From the NCBI GenBank assembly GCA_022823225.1, contig JAJDXM010000015.1, positions 55,104 through 119,103 on the forward strand: DNA of 64,000 nt, in the 5' to 3' direction. How positions within the stretch are numbered: position 1 is the stretch's first letter; every line of letters starts with the position of its first letter. Source of the stretch: Gemmatimonadota bacterium. Lineage in GTDB: Bacteria; Gemmatimonadota; Gemmatimonadetes; Longimicrobiales; Gaopeijiaceae. The translations under genes were made by a program, and so were the position numbers. Under the pieces are notes generated by a model. It did not search any database and was not told the DNA's origin. It was given only the letters and a program-made list of their open reading frames with translations. Below are positions 16,844 through 25,555 of the stretch, piece by piece.

Positions 16844-17557
16844 TCAGGGCACATCCATCGTCCGCAACCGCCGCACCGACAGCACGAACAGCGCGGCGAC
16901 CACCGCCACGGCCACCACCACCGACAATCCCAGCGCCGTGTGGTCCCCGTCGGCCATGCGGCGGTCGTCCATGCCGTGGGTGATCGAGAACGAGTAGCTG
17001 CGCAGGCTGAGGAAGCGCACGCCGTAGATGAAGCGCGAGAACAGCCCCTCCCACACGACGATGTAGGCCAGGCCGATGCCGATGGCGTGTGGGGTTGCCA
17101 GGTCGAGCCAGACGAACAGGGTGCTGTATAGGATGACCGCCACCACGGCGCCGAGGGTCACGGCCCAGGTGGCGGTGAAGTCGGCCCCGTAGGCCATGTG
17201 GCTGGTCAGCGCCGCGCTGGCCGCGATGATCAGCGCGGGGACGGTTGTGACCGCGAGGAGCTTCGGCAGGACGACCTTCCAGCGGGAATAGGGGGTCAGG
17301 GTCACGTTGGCCAGCGTGCGGTCGCTGATCTCGTCCCCGAACCCGGCCCTCGCGGTGGCGAGCGTCGCGAGCGGGATGATTGCCCCGGCCAGCATGCCGT
17401 TCAGGATGAAGGTCTCGAAGTTCTGCAGGCTCGCCCCTTCGTCGACACGGAGGATCATCCACGTGACGGCGAAGGGCGCGAACGCCAGGCATCCCGTCAT
17501 GACAAGTCGCGCGGGTGACAGGACCCGTCTCAGCGTGATCAGGAAGAGCGACTTCAT
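16844..17557 (-). CDS. ABC-2 type permease
   Basis: 237 residues, six predicted transmembrane segments. The N-terminal MKSLFLITLRRVLSPARL and the region SDRTLANVTLTPYSRWKVVLPKLLAV are typical of ABC-2 subunits that act on gliding, antibiotic or lipid export. Overlaps the stop of the ATPase gene by 4 bases (ATGA). Last gene of a five-gene minus-strand run with two ATPases, two permeases and a Sel1 protein. Substrate unknown. Confidence 0.8.
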   Translation of the reverse strand: MKSLFLITLRRVLSPARLVMTGCLAFAPFAVTWMILRVDEGASLQNFETFILNGMLAGAIIPLATLATARAGFGDEISDRTLANVTLTPYSRWKVVLPKLLAVTTVPALIIAASAALTSHMAYGADFTATWAVTLGAVVAVILYSTLFVWLDLATPHAIGIGLAYIVVWEGLFSRFIYGVRFLSLRSYSFSITHGMDDRRMADGDHTALGLSVVVAVAVVAALFVLSVRRLRTMDVP

Positions 17558-18495
17558 CGCTCGCCTCCGTCCACGAGGTAGCCGAATACGCTCTCCAGCG
17601 AATCGTCGAGCGGTACCACGCGGCGCAGCGTCACGGAGTTCCGCTGGGCCAGCCTGGGGAGCTCCAGTTGCAGGTCGAGGACGTTGCGGCTCAGAATCAC
17701 GATCCTTCCGGCCGGATCCAGCTTGACCGCCTCGACCGAGTCGAGTTGAACCACCGCCGCCGCGAGGGCCCGGGGCGAGTCGCAGGCCACGAGCACGTGA
17801 TAGGGCCTCTCGTTGAGGGCCGCCCGAATCGCGCGGAAGTCGCCCGAGGCGGCGAGCTTCCCGTTGACGAGGAGCAGGACGGTGTCGGCGACGCGCTCGA
17901 TCTCCTCGAGGATGTGCGAGGAGATCACGATCGTGCGCCCCTCGGCCGCGTACCTTCTGAGCAGGTGCTGGAACTGGATTCGCTGCTTCGGGTCGGCGCC
18001 GTTGAGCGGTTCGTCCAGCAGCAGGACTTCGGGATCGTGGACGAGCGCCCCTGCAAGCCGGATCCGCTGGCGCATGCCGCGCGAATAGGTGCGGATCCTG
18101 CGGTCGGCCGCATCGAGAAGCTCCACCTGCCCGATCGCGCGCTCCACCGCCTCGTCGAGCCGGGGGACCTGCCGAAGTTCCCCCATCAGCCTCACGAACC
18201 GGCGCCCGGTCATGAAACCGTACACCGTCTCGTGCTCCTGCATGATCGCGATCCTCTTTGCCAGAGGAGGGTTGTTGCGAACGGGTTCGCCGAAGACGGT
18301 GACCTTGCCGCTCGAAACCCGTGCAAGCCCGGCGATCATGCGGATCAGCGTGCTCTTCCCCGCGCCATTGGGACCGAGGAGTCCGGTGATTCCCGGGCGG
18401 ACGTCCAGGGTGACGTCGTTGACGGCCACGATGTTGCCGAACCAGCGCGAGAGCCGTTCCGCGCGGATCACCGGGGCCGCGGAGGCGGCGGTCAC
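17554..18495 (-). CDS. ABC transporter ATPase (ABC-2 exporter)
   Basis: 313 residues from GTG at 18495, which overlaps the upstream permease stop. Walker A GPNGAGKST, Q-loop in IAIMQEHE, signature TYSRGMRQRIRLAGAL, Walker B VLLLDEP, D-loop NGAD and H-loop ISSHILEE. A C-terminal domain of about 80 residues follows, as in NodI/CcmA-type exporters. Supplies energy to the permease pair encoded on either side. Signature Ser-Arg in place of Ser-Gly is a mild departure. Confidence 0.85.
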   Translation of the reverse strand: MTAASAAPVIRAERLSRWFGNIVAVNDVTLDVRPGITGLLGPNGAGKSTLIRMIAGLARVSSGKVTVFGEPVRNNPPLAKRIAIMQEHETVYGFMTGRRFVRLMGELRQVPRLDEAVERAIGQVELLDAADRRIRTYSRGMRQRIRLAGALVHDPEVLLLDEPLNGADPKQRIQFQHLLRRYAAEGRTIVISSHILEEIERVADTVLLLVNGKLAASGDFRAIRAALNERPYHVLVACDSPRALAAAVVQLDSVEAVKLDPAGRIVILSRNVLDLQLELPRLAQRNSVTLRRVVPLDDSLESVFGYLVDGGER

Positions 18496-19466
18496 AGGGT
18501 CAGCCTCCGGTAGTATCGCCACACGAGCACTCCCGGAGCGACGAGCCACACCAGGTAGGCCGTGAGGAGGAAGGTGCGGGTAAAGCGCGTCCCGACGGGC
18601 TCGATGTCCGCTGCTGCTCCCTCGGCGAGCTGGGCGAGCAGGCCCTGGATCTCCGGATTGGAGCCGTCGAAGATCAGGGTGTTCATTTCGCCCAGCACCT
18701 GGCTCAGATCGAAGATCGCGACCCACTGGTATTCGGGGATCAGGCTGATGGGCCTCGTGATGGCGGCTGGAATCAGGTAGACGGCGATCAGGAGAACCGA
18801 AGCGTAGCCGCGCCGCGTCGCGAGTCCCGAGGCGAGCATCGCGACGGTGGTGACGAGCGCGCCGGTGGCCAGTCCTGAGAGGAGGAACCGCGGGATGTCG
18901 TTCCACGTGTCCGCCAGGTACGACACCGGCTCGGGATGACCCAGTACGCGGCCCGTCAGCAGGACGAACTGCGGCAGCCAGGACACGACCACCATCACGG
19001 TCAGGAAGGCGGCCCAGCGGGCCGCGAGATAGTCCGTGGATGTCAGCGGCCGCACCAGGTAGAGGTGCAGCGTGCCGTTGCGCCGGTCGGGGCACAGGAG
19101 CCGCGGGGCCACGAGTGCGGCGAAGACGAAGAGAATGGTGATGGTGAAGGCGTAGTAGACGCGGTGGGACGCGTTGACGAGCAGATTCGCGCCGGCATCT
19201 CCCAGCGCCCGCTGACCGGCTCCGGCCATGACCGCCATGATGACCCCGATGACCACCAGGAGCGAAATGAAGCCCCAGGGAAGCAGCTTCGTCCTCGGCC
19301 CCCGCCCCAGGCCGAGCGCCTTGCGGATGCCGTCCCGGTAGACGGCGCGCCGCGCCCGGTTGCGGCCCTCGCGGGGTCCGGCGTACCGCTGGTAGCCGAT
19401 GTCGAAGACGACGCCGGTCGCCTTGGGGTCGCCGGAGGCCGCGGCCGGGCTCGCCGGGTCGCTCAC
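18492..19466 (-). CDS. ABC-2 type permease, start uncertain because of tandem repeats
   Basis: 324 residues from GTG at 19466; the frame is open upstream through repeat copies and into the next ATPase. About six transmembrane segments: LLPWGFISLLVVIGVIMAV, YYAFTITILFVFAALVAP, and others to the end. GTLHLYLVRPLTSTDYLAARW is the ABC-2 cytoplasmic loop. Followed by its ATPase with a 4-base overlap. Substrate unknown. Confidence 0.75.
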   Translation of the reverse strand: MSDPASPAAASGDPKATGVVFDIGYQRYAGPREGRNRARRAVYRDGIRKALGLGRGPRTKLLPWGFISLLVVIGVIMAVMAGAGQRALGDAGANLLVNASHRVYYAFTITILFVFAALVAPRLLCPDRRNGTLHLYLVRPLTSTDYLAARWAAFLTVMVVVSWLPQFVLLTGRVLGHPEPVSYLADTWNDIPRFLLSGLATGALVTTVAMLASGLATRRGYASVLLIAVYLIPAAITRPISLIPEYQWVAIFDLSQVLGEMNTLIFDGSNPEIQGLLAQLAEGAAADIEPVGTRFTRTFLLTAYLVWLVAPGVLVWRYYRRLTL

Positions 19467-19542
19467 TGGCCCGCTCCGCCGCTCACTGGCCCGCTCCACC
19501 CGCTCATTGGTCCGCTCCGCCCGCTCATTGGTCCGCTCCGCC
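19461..19542 (-). repeat. four-copy 20-21 bp tandem repeat at an ATPase/permease junction
   Basis: Four imperfect units of the type GCTCATTGGTCCGCTCCGCC (plus-strand reading) lie at 19461-19480, 19481-19501, 19502-19522 and 19523-19542. The outer two units encode the last residues and stop of the upstream ATPase; the others lie at the start of the permease. Each minus-strand unit carries a TGAGC at the same place, so several start/stop registers are offered. Copy-number change would move the permease start. Confidence 0.75.
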
Positions 19543-20475
19543 GGATTCGGGGCGGTCGTCGTCCGCGCCGGTGAAGATCTCCGCCAGCTCACGGCGGCGC
19601 GGCGCCATGCGGCGCAGCGGGGCCTCCGCCTCCACCAGTGCGTCCCTGACCAGGTCGCACAGATCGGTGTCGGACCCCTGAACCGCCACGCCGCCCTTGC
19701 CGACCGCGACTGCCACGCCCCGGCCCTTCAGCGCCGAGACGAAGCGGTCGCGGTTGCCGTCCACCTCGACGAACAGCGTGCGCGTCTCGGCGGTGTAGTC
19801 GGCGACCGCTCCGGAGCGCGCGACCTGCCCGCCCTCCAGAACGGTGATCCGGTCGCAGGTGCGCTCGACGTCGGACATCAGGTGCGACGAGAAGACCACC
19901 GTGATCCCGAACTCCCGGTACGTCCTGCGCACCAGGTCGAGCATCTCGTCGCGCCCGGCGGGGTCGAGACCGGCCGCGGGCTCGTCCAGCAGCACGATGT
20001 CCGGATCGTGCACGAGCGCCTGGGCGAGCTTGACCCGCTGCTTCATCCCGGTCGAGTAGGTCCCCATCGGGCGGTGCCGCGCCTCGAAGAGCCCGACGTG
20101 CCGGAGCGTGTCTGCCGCGCGCATGCGCGCCCGGGCGGTGGGGAGTCCGCTGACCTCGGCCATGTGGCAGAGAAACTCGGCGGCAGGCGCCTCGATCGGC
20201 AGACAGTCGTGCTCGGGCATGTATCCGAGCCGGGAGCGAACCAGGGGACTCCTGATCACGTCCTGGCCCAGCACGCGCACGTCCCCTTCGTTGGGCGGAA
20301 ACAGGCCGAGAAGGATCTTGATCATGGTGCTCTTCCCCGCGCCGTTTTCGCCCAGGAGCCCCATGATCCCCTCCGGGACGGCGATGTCCACCTCGTGCAG
20401 CGCGACGGTCGAGCCGTACCGCTTCGTCACCCTGCTCAGTGTCATGAGCGCGCCGGAATCGTGCACTGGAGTCAC
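19525..20475 (-). CDS. ABC transporter ATPase (ABC-2 exporter)
   Basis: 316 residues; GTG overlaps the stop of the Hcp-like gene. Walker A GENGAGKST, signature TYSTGMKQRVKLAQAL, Walker B IVLLDEP, D-loop AGLDPAG, H-loop VFSSHLMSD. C-terminal about 90 residues resemble the extra domain of drug/peptide exporters. The residue after the Walker A region, LGYMPEHDCLP, replaces the usual Gln of the Q-loop with Pro-Glu, common in this subfamily. Encoded directly upstream of a permease. Confidence 0.84.
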   Translation of the reverse strand: MTPVHDSGALMTLSRVTKRYGSTVALHEVDIAVPEGIMGLLGENGAGKSTMIKILLGLFPPNEGDVRVLGQDVIRSPLVRSRLGYMPEHDCLPIEAPAAEFLCHMAEVSGLPTARARMRAADTLRHVGLFEARHRPMGTYSTGMKQRVKLAQALVHDPDIVLLDEPAAGLDPAGRDEMLDLVRRTYREFGITVVFSSHLMSDVERTCDRITVLEGGQVARSGAVADYTAETRTLFVEVDGNRDRFVSALKGRGVAVAVGKGGVAVQGSDTDLCDLVRDALVEAEAPLRRMAPRRRELAEIFTGADDDRPESGGADQ

Positions 20476-21425
20476 GTGGAGTCCTGCGGCGGCGGGGGCG
20501 GGGGGCGGCAGCCCTGGCGGAATCCTTGCCGGCAGGCCCGGTCGAAGAGTCGCTCAGCTTCGTCGTCGTTCCGCTCTCCGCCGCGCTCGGTCTGGTAGAG
20601 CTCGGCGGCGCGGTAGCAGCTCTCCGGGTGCTGTCTGAAGCAGGCGCGGAAGTATAGCTCGCGCGCCCGCTCCCAGTCCTGGGCCACGCCGTCGCCGTCG
20701 GCGTGCAGCCGGGCCAGGTCGCCGCAGCTTTCGCCCCAGTTCGCTTCGCAGGCCTGCTCGAGGAAGGGAACGGCCTGCGCCGCGTCGCGCTCGATGCCCT
20801 CGGTGTACAGGTAGAGCCGGCCCAGATCCCTGCAGGCTCGGGCGTGCTCCATCTCGTCGCAGGCACGTTCGTAGACCGCTGCCGCGCGGAGTACGTCGCG
20901 CTCCCTCCCCCTCCCCTCGTCGAATGCGAGCGCCAGCTCCATGCAGCCCTCCACGTGGCCGTCGTCGCACGCCTGCTCGAAGAGGTTCGCCGCCTGCGCC
21001 ACGTCGCGCCGGTAGCCACGGCCTTCCTGCCGGAGAAGGCCCAGCGCCACGCAGGCCTCCGGGACCCCGCCGCCGCACGCCTGCTCGAAGAGGTCGGAGG
21101 CCCGCCGCAAGTCCTCGTTCACGCCGCGCCCGTCGCGATGCGCGCGCCCGAGCACGCTGCAGCCCTCCCACTCGTCGGCCTCGCAGGCCTGCTCGAGAAA
21201 CGGGACCGCGCTGGCCTCGTCGCGAAAGACCTGCCGTCCATGGTAGAGCCTCAGCCCCAGCTCCAGGCAGGCGCCGGATACCCCGTCGGCGCAGTCGGCG
21301 CGCAGCTGTCCGGCCTGCGCGGCGTCGCCGAGCCCGCATGCCTGCGTCGCGCCCAGGAGGGCGAGAAACGGCAGGAGGGGCAGGAGGGCGGGGGAGTGCA
21401 GGTGCCGATTGGTTTGACGGAGCAT
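20472..21425 (-). CDS. secreted Hcp-like Sel1 repeat protein
   Basis: 317 residues from ATG at 21425. N-terminal hydrophobic segment (about 12-32, ending LLGATQACG) suggests export. At least seven Sel1-like repeats of about 36 residues follow, each with a paired Cys (for example FEQACDDGHVEGCMELALAF), as in Helicobacter cysteine-rich Hcp proteins where the Cys form intra-repeat disulfides. Such proteins act as scaffolds. A Pro-rich tail ends the protein. Its GTGA overlap with an exporter ATPase gene suggests a linked envelope role; the partner is unknown. Confidence 0.75.
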   Translation of the reverse strand: MLRQTNRHLHSPALLPLLPFLALLGATQACGLGDAAQAGQLRADCADGVSGACLELGLRLYHGRQVFRDEASAVPFLEQACEADEWEGCSVLGRAHRDGRGVNEDLRRASDLFEQACGGGVPEACVALGLLRQEGRGYRRDVAQAANLFEQACDDGHVEGCMELALAFDEGRGRERDVLRAAAVYERACDEMEHARACRDLGRLYLYTEGIERDAAQAVPFLEQACEANWGESCGDLARLHADGDGVAQDWERARELYFRACFRQHPESCYRAAELYQTERGGERNDDEAERLFDRACRQGFRQGCRPPPPPPQDST

Positions 21426-21537
21426 GGCGACCGAAGCTACTCGCTGATCGGACGGGAGACAACGTGGGACACGCGGCCAGGACCATCCTACGGACACACG
21501 GATAGAGCGGTTTCGCGCCGCCGGCCAGTCGACGGGC

Positions 21538-22911
21538 CTAGGGCGCCTTTGCCGCCAGCTCCCGCTGACGCCTGCCGAGCCACAGCGACACGAACACCCA
21601 GACCCCGGCGACCGGCACCATCGTCCAGGCCAGGCCGGCCGTGTCGAGACCGGCGTCGCCGAGTTTCCTGAACGACCAGATCCCCACCAGATCGCCGGTG
21701 CGGTAGATGAAGGTGTCGTTGAAGTTCTTGGCCTTGTACTTGTCGTTGCGCGGGAGAACGGTGTAGAGCACTTCGCGCATCGGCACCGCGATTGCGAAAT
21801 TGCCGGCGCGGCGGAGGACCTGGAACACGACCATGACCGCGAAAACCGGCGCCATCGCAAGCGTGAGGAAGCCGGCCATGCTAAGCAGCGGCAGCAGGGC
21901 GAGGGTCACCGCGACTCCGAGCCGCTTCACGATGCGGCCGGTCAGGAAGAGCTGCGTCATGAGTGTCAGTACGTTGACCGCAAGGTCCCTGCGGGCGAAG
22001 ATCACCGGGTGCAGGGTGTCGTCCGGAAAGGCGAGATCGACTGCTCGCGCCACCATGCCGTAGAGGAAGGCGGACCCGGTGGTGAAGAGGATCAAGAAGA
22101 CGCAGATGCCCAGCAGGTAGGGCGAACGGAGAACCCGCGCGATCCCCTCAAGCGGGGAGCCGCCGATGACCTTTTCGCCGGGATTCGGGGGCTCGTTTCG
22201 GTCCGTCGGCGACCCGGCGCCGCCGTCGGTCTCGGGCTCGCCGGTGCTCGGGACGTCGGCCGGGGCGTCCCGCTTCGGCGCCTTCGTCCGCCTGTCCAGC
22301 GCCTTCACGCAGACGACCGCGCCCTCGAGCAGCAGGATCGAGAACCAGAAGAGGGCGGGGGTACTGAAGATCCCCGTGAGGAAAGCGGTGATCGTGGACC
22401 CGAGAATGGCGCCCATGGTGCCGCCGACGCCGATCAGGGCGAAGAGCCGGCGGCTCTGGCGCTCCCGGTACAGGTCGGTCATGAACGACCAGAAGACCGA
22501 TACGACGAAGAGATTGAAGACACTGGTCCAGACGAAGAACGACCGTCCGGCCCAGATCGATGCCGGCCCATCCTCCGGCATGGCGTTCAGGACGAGGAAG
22601 AAGGCGATCAGGCAGAGCATGAAGAACCGGTAGGTGACGGTGACGAACCGCCTCCGGGTCCACCGGGCGACGATCGCGGCGAACACGGGATGCATGAGCA
22701 GCATCACCGCCGCCGTGGCCGTGAAGAGCCACTCCAGGTTCTCGACTCCGGCCACGCCCATCGAATCACGGATCGGTCGGAGTACATAGTAGGCCGACAG
22801 AACGAGGAAGAAGTATGCGGCCGACAGGAGCACCGTACCCGCGTCTTCGGGGCGCACGCCGGTGGCGCGAATGATGGCCCTGAACAGGGGGTTTTGCGAG
22901 TCTCGGTTCAT
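21538..22911 (-). CDS. Npt1/Npt2-like MFS nucleotide transporter
   Basis: 457 residues, about 12 hydrophobic segments. VLRPIRDSMGVAG, RLFALIGVGGTMGAILGS and the YKAKNFNDTFIYRTGD motif match the ATP/ADP exchanger-like family (Npt/Tlc) also found in free-living bacteria. A charged cytoplasmic linker with Pro/Gly-Asp sits in the middle, as in its plus-strand paralogue. Divergent from the paralogue at 23102; the two share 190 bases of intergenic DNA. Transported species not established; nucleotide exchange is unlikely to be proven by sequence. Confidence 0.75.
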   Translation of the reverse strand: MNRDSQNPLFRAIIRATGVRPEDAGTVLLSAAYFFLVLSAYYVLRPIRDSMGVAGVENLEWLFTATAAVMLLMHPVFAAIVARWTRRRFVTVTYRFFMLCLIAFFLVLNAMPEDGPASIWAGRSFFVWTSVFNLFVVSVFWSFMTDLYRERQSRRLFALIGVGGTMGAILGSTITAFLTGIFSTPALFWFSILLLEGAVVCVKALDRRTKAPKRDAPADVPSTGEPETDGGAGSPTDRNEPPNPGEKVIGGSPLEGIARVLRSPYLLGICVFLILFTTGSAFLYGMVARAVDLAFPDDTLHPVIFARRDLAVNVLTLMTQLFLTGRIVKRLGVAVTLALLPLLSMAGFLTLAMAPVFAVMVVFQVLRRAGNFAIAVPMREVLYTVLPRNDKYKAKNFNDTFIYRTGDLVGIWSFRKLGDAGLDTAGLAWTMVPVAGVWVFVSLWLGRRQRELAAKAP

Positions 22912-23101
22912 CCGGCCGGATTCAGGCGGTGGGAGGGGTGAACGAGCGGCGGTGCTTGCGACGGTTCAAGGAACGGCTTCTCTTCGAGAACGTCAATGCC
23001 CGGCGGCCCGGGTCGGCGCGATACGATGGCGGCAAGTACCGGGCGAGGGCGGAGCACCAGTTCCCTGGTCTGGCAACAGGGGGAAGAAACGGAAGACTGA
23101 C

Positions 23102-24499
23102 ATGAACCTCACTGCCCGCCTCCTCAACATGAAGCGCGGTGAATTCCCCCTCGCGCTCATGTCGGCGCTCTTCTTCTTCCTGGTGCTGTGCGGCTACTTC
23201 TTCGTGCGTCCGGTGCGCGAGGCGATGGGCGTGGCGCGGGGGATGGAGGAACTGCGCTGGCTCTTCGTGGTGACTTCGGCGACGGCGCTGGTGGCGGTGC
23301 TGATCTTCGGCGGCGTGGTGGCGCGCCTGAACCGGCGCCGCTTCATCCCCATCGCATACCTCTTCGTTATCGCGTGCCTGATCGGGTTCGCGGCGCTGCT
23401 GATCCACGACGTGCGGTCGGGAGGCGGGCTGATCGGGACCGACGCCCAGTCGGGGCTGTCCCTGGGTGTCGGCCGCACCTTCTACGTCTGGCTGACGGTG
23501 ATCAACCTGTTCGCCACCAGCGTCTTCTGGGCGTTCATGGTGGACATCTTCGACGTGCACCAGGGCAAGAGGCTGTTTGCGTTCATCGGCATCGGGGGTA
23601 CGCTGGGGGCGATTGTGGGCGGCTGGGCGGCCAACCAGATCAGCGGCGCGACCGAGTCCCCGTACCTCCCCGCCGGCCTGATGCTGATGGGCGCCGGCTG
23701 CTTCGCATTGGCGATCGCGGTCATGCTGACGCTGGACAGAATGGCGGTGGGTTCGGAGGTATCGTCGCTGGGTGCGGCGGACTCCGGCTCGGCGGAAGGG
23801 GCTCCGGCCGGCGGCGAGACGGGTTCGTCCGGCGCGGCGGGGTCGGAGGAAGGACGCTCGACGGACGGTGACCGGATCGGGGGTACCTTCTGGGAGGGTG
23901 CGGCCGCGGTGGCGAAATCCCCCTATCTGCTCGGGGTCGGCCTCTGGGTGGTGTTCATGGCGGTGGCCAACACATTGGTCTACTTCACGCAGGCAAACAT
24001 CATACTGACCGACTCGGACACATTCAGCCAGCTGGTGGGGAACTTTGCCCTCTTCGACTATGTGGCCCAGAGCTTCACGCTTATCACGCAGATCTTCATC
24101 ACCACCCACCTGATCAGGAAGGTCGGCGTGGGCTGGACCCTGGCCGTCCTCCCGGTCGTGACGCTGGCCGGCTTCGCGGTACTGGCGGTCTGGCCGGTCT
24201 ACGGAGTCATGCTGATCTTCAGCGCGCTCCATCGGGCGACGCGCTACGCCGTCTCCAGGCCCTCCCGCGAGACTCTCTTCAGCGTCGTGACGCCCTCGGA
24301 GAAGTACAAGGCCAAGCCGGTGGTCGATGTCTTCCTGTACCGTTTCGGTGACGCCGCCGGGGCCGGGATCGACGGACTCTTCGCGGCGCTGGGCCTGACC
24401 CTGGTATGGGTGGCGGGATCGACTGCGCCGCTCGCGGCCATGTGGATCGCGCTGTCGATGGGTATGGGGAGGGCGCAGACGCGGAGGATTGCGCGTTGA
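23102..24499 (+). CDS. Npt1/Npt2-like MFS nucleotide transporter
   Basis: 465 residues. Very similar layout to the divergent gene: FFVRPVREAMGVA, RLFAFIGIGGTLGAIVGG, YKAKPVVDVFLYRFGDAAG. About 12 membrane segments and a low-complexity Ser/Gly/Ala linker between helices 6 and 7. ATG at 23102, preceded by GGAAGAC 5-11 bases upstream. The pair probably arose by inverted duplication. The nearby zinc-ribbon gene lies 45 bases downstream. Confidence 0.75.
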   Translation: MNLTARLLNMKRGEFPLALMSALFFFLVLCGYFFVRPVREAMGVARGMEELRWLFVVTSATALVAVLIFGGVVARLNRRRFIPIAYLFVIACLIGFAALLIHDVRSGGGLIGTDAQSGLSLGVGRTFYVWLTVINLFATSVFWAFMVDIFDVHQGKRLFAFIGIGGTLGAIVGGWAANQISGATESPYLPAGLMLMGAGCFALAIAVMLTLDRMAVGSEVSSLGAADSGSAEGAPAGGETGSSGAAGSEEGRSTDGDRIGGTFWEGAAAVAKSPYLLGVGLWVVFMAVANTLVYFTQANIILTDSDTFSQLVGNFALFDYVAQSFTLITQIFITTHLIRKVGVGWTLAVLPVVTLAGFAVLAVWPVYGVMLIFSALHRATRYAVSRPSRETLFSVVTPSEKYKAKPVVDVFLYRFGDAAGAGIDGLFAALGLTLVWVAGSTAPLAAMWIALSMGMGRAQTRRIAR

Positions 24500-24544
24500 C
24501 GGGGGCGGGACTGGGGCAAGTAGCGGCATCAGCCTGAAGCGCCG

Positions 24545-25555
24545 GTGTTCAAGACCTGTATGTTCTGCAAGCGGCCCCTCGGGTCGAACGAGGTGGTGGA
24601 GACGTTCCCGGTGGGGAGGCGGCTGGCTTTCGACGCCGCCAGGGGACGGCTCTGGGTGGTCTGCATGAAGTGTCGGCGGTGGAACCTGACGCCGCTGGAG
24701 GAGCGGTGGGAGGCGGTCGAAGACTGCGAGCGGCTGTTTCGGGGTACGAAGCTGCGCACCTCCACCGAGCAGATCGGGATTGCGCGCCACCCCGAGGGTC
24801 TCGACCTCGTGCGCATTGGAGAGCCGCTACGTCCCGAGTTTGCGGCGTGGCGCTACGGAGATCAGTTCAGGCGGCGACTTCGACTGGCCGTGGCTGGCGG
24901 GGTGGTTGCCGCAGCTGGAGGCGTGGCGGTGACGTCTCTACCGATTTCCACTGGCATGCTGTTGATGGGATGGTGGGGTTGGTTTGGCTGGCAACAGTTG
25001 CGTACCGTCGCCAAGGTGGGGGTCGGGAGCGACGGTGACGAAGGCGACAGCCTCGAGGCGGCGCAGGTCGTGGCATTCAGGCAAAACGCGGCGCGGTCCA
25101 TCCGGCTGGTGCCCGACGAGGGTGATTCAGGTTTCGCCGTCGAAGTCGTCAAGGGTTGGCGAAAGGCCCGTTTCGAGGACGGGGACGCCAGGCGGGTCGC
25201 TGCAGCCATCGTTCCGCTCATCAACGGGGATGGTGGCTCCAGGTGGACCGTCCAGGAGGCTGTGGGCGAGATTGAGGCCGACGGCCACCCTGCCCGGTTC
25301 CTGAAACGAGTGGCCAGGGATGCGGACCCGGGAGGGCATGGTAAGCCCGGACCGATCCGGGCCTACCCGAAAACGACCAGGCTCGCCCTCGAAATGGCAC
25401 TTCACGAGGAGCAGGAACGGCGGGCGCTGGAAGGCGAACTCTGGATCCTGGAACAGGCCTGGAAGGAAGCGGAAGAGATCGCGGCCATCGCGGACAACCT
25501 CCTGCTTCCCGCAGGTACGGACGAGTTCTTCGACCGGTACGGCAGCGACAGGTGA
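24545..25555 (+). CDS. zinc-ribbon, membrane-hairpin and coiled-coil protein of unknown function, paralogue of 40961-42016
   Basis: 336 residues from a GTG. N-terminal CxxC (CMFCKRP) and CMKC about 35 residues later form a zinc ribbon. It is followed by the conserved block RWNLTPLEERWEAVEDCERL and FAAWRYGDQ, a pair of hydrophobic helices (about 115-150), then a charged mid-region and a conserved C-terminal helix (EMALHEEQERRALEGEL, then LLLPAGTDEFFDRYG). No known domain recognised. A second copy in the window keeps the same blocks, so the family is real. The stop overlaps the next start (GTGA). Confidence 0.7.
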   Translation: MFKTCMFCKRPLGSNEVVETFPVGRRLAFDAARGRLWVVCMKCRRWNLTPLEERWEAVEDCERLFRGTKLRTSTEQIGIARHPEGLDLVRIGEPLRPEFAAWRYGDQFRRRLRLAVAGGVVAAAGGVAVTSLPISTGMLLMGWWGWFGWQQLRTVAKVGVGSDGDEGDSLEAAQVVAFRQNAARSIRLVPDEGDSGFAVEVVKGWRKARFEDGDARRVAAAIVPLINGDGGSRWTVQEAVGEIEADGHPARFLKRVARDADPGGHGKPGPIRAYPKTTRLALEMALHEEQERRALEGELWILEQAWKEAEEIAAIADNLLLPAGTDEFFDRYGSDR

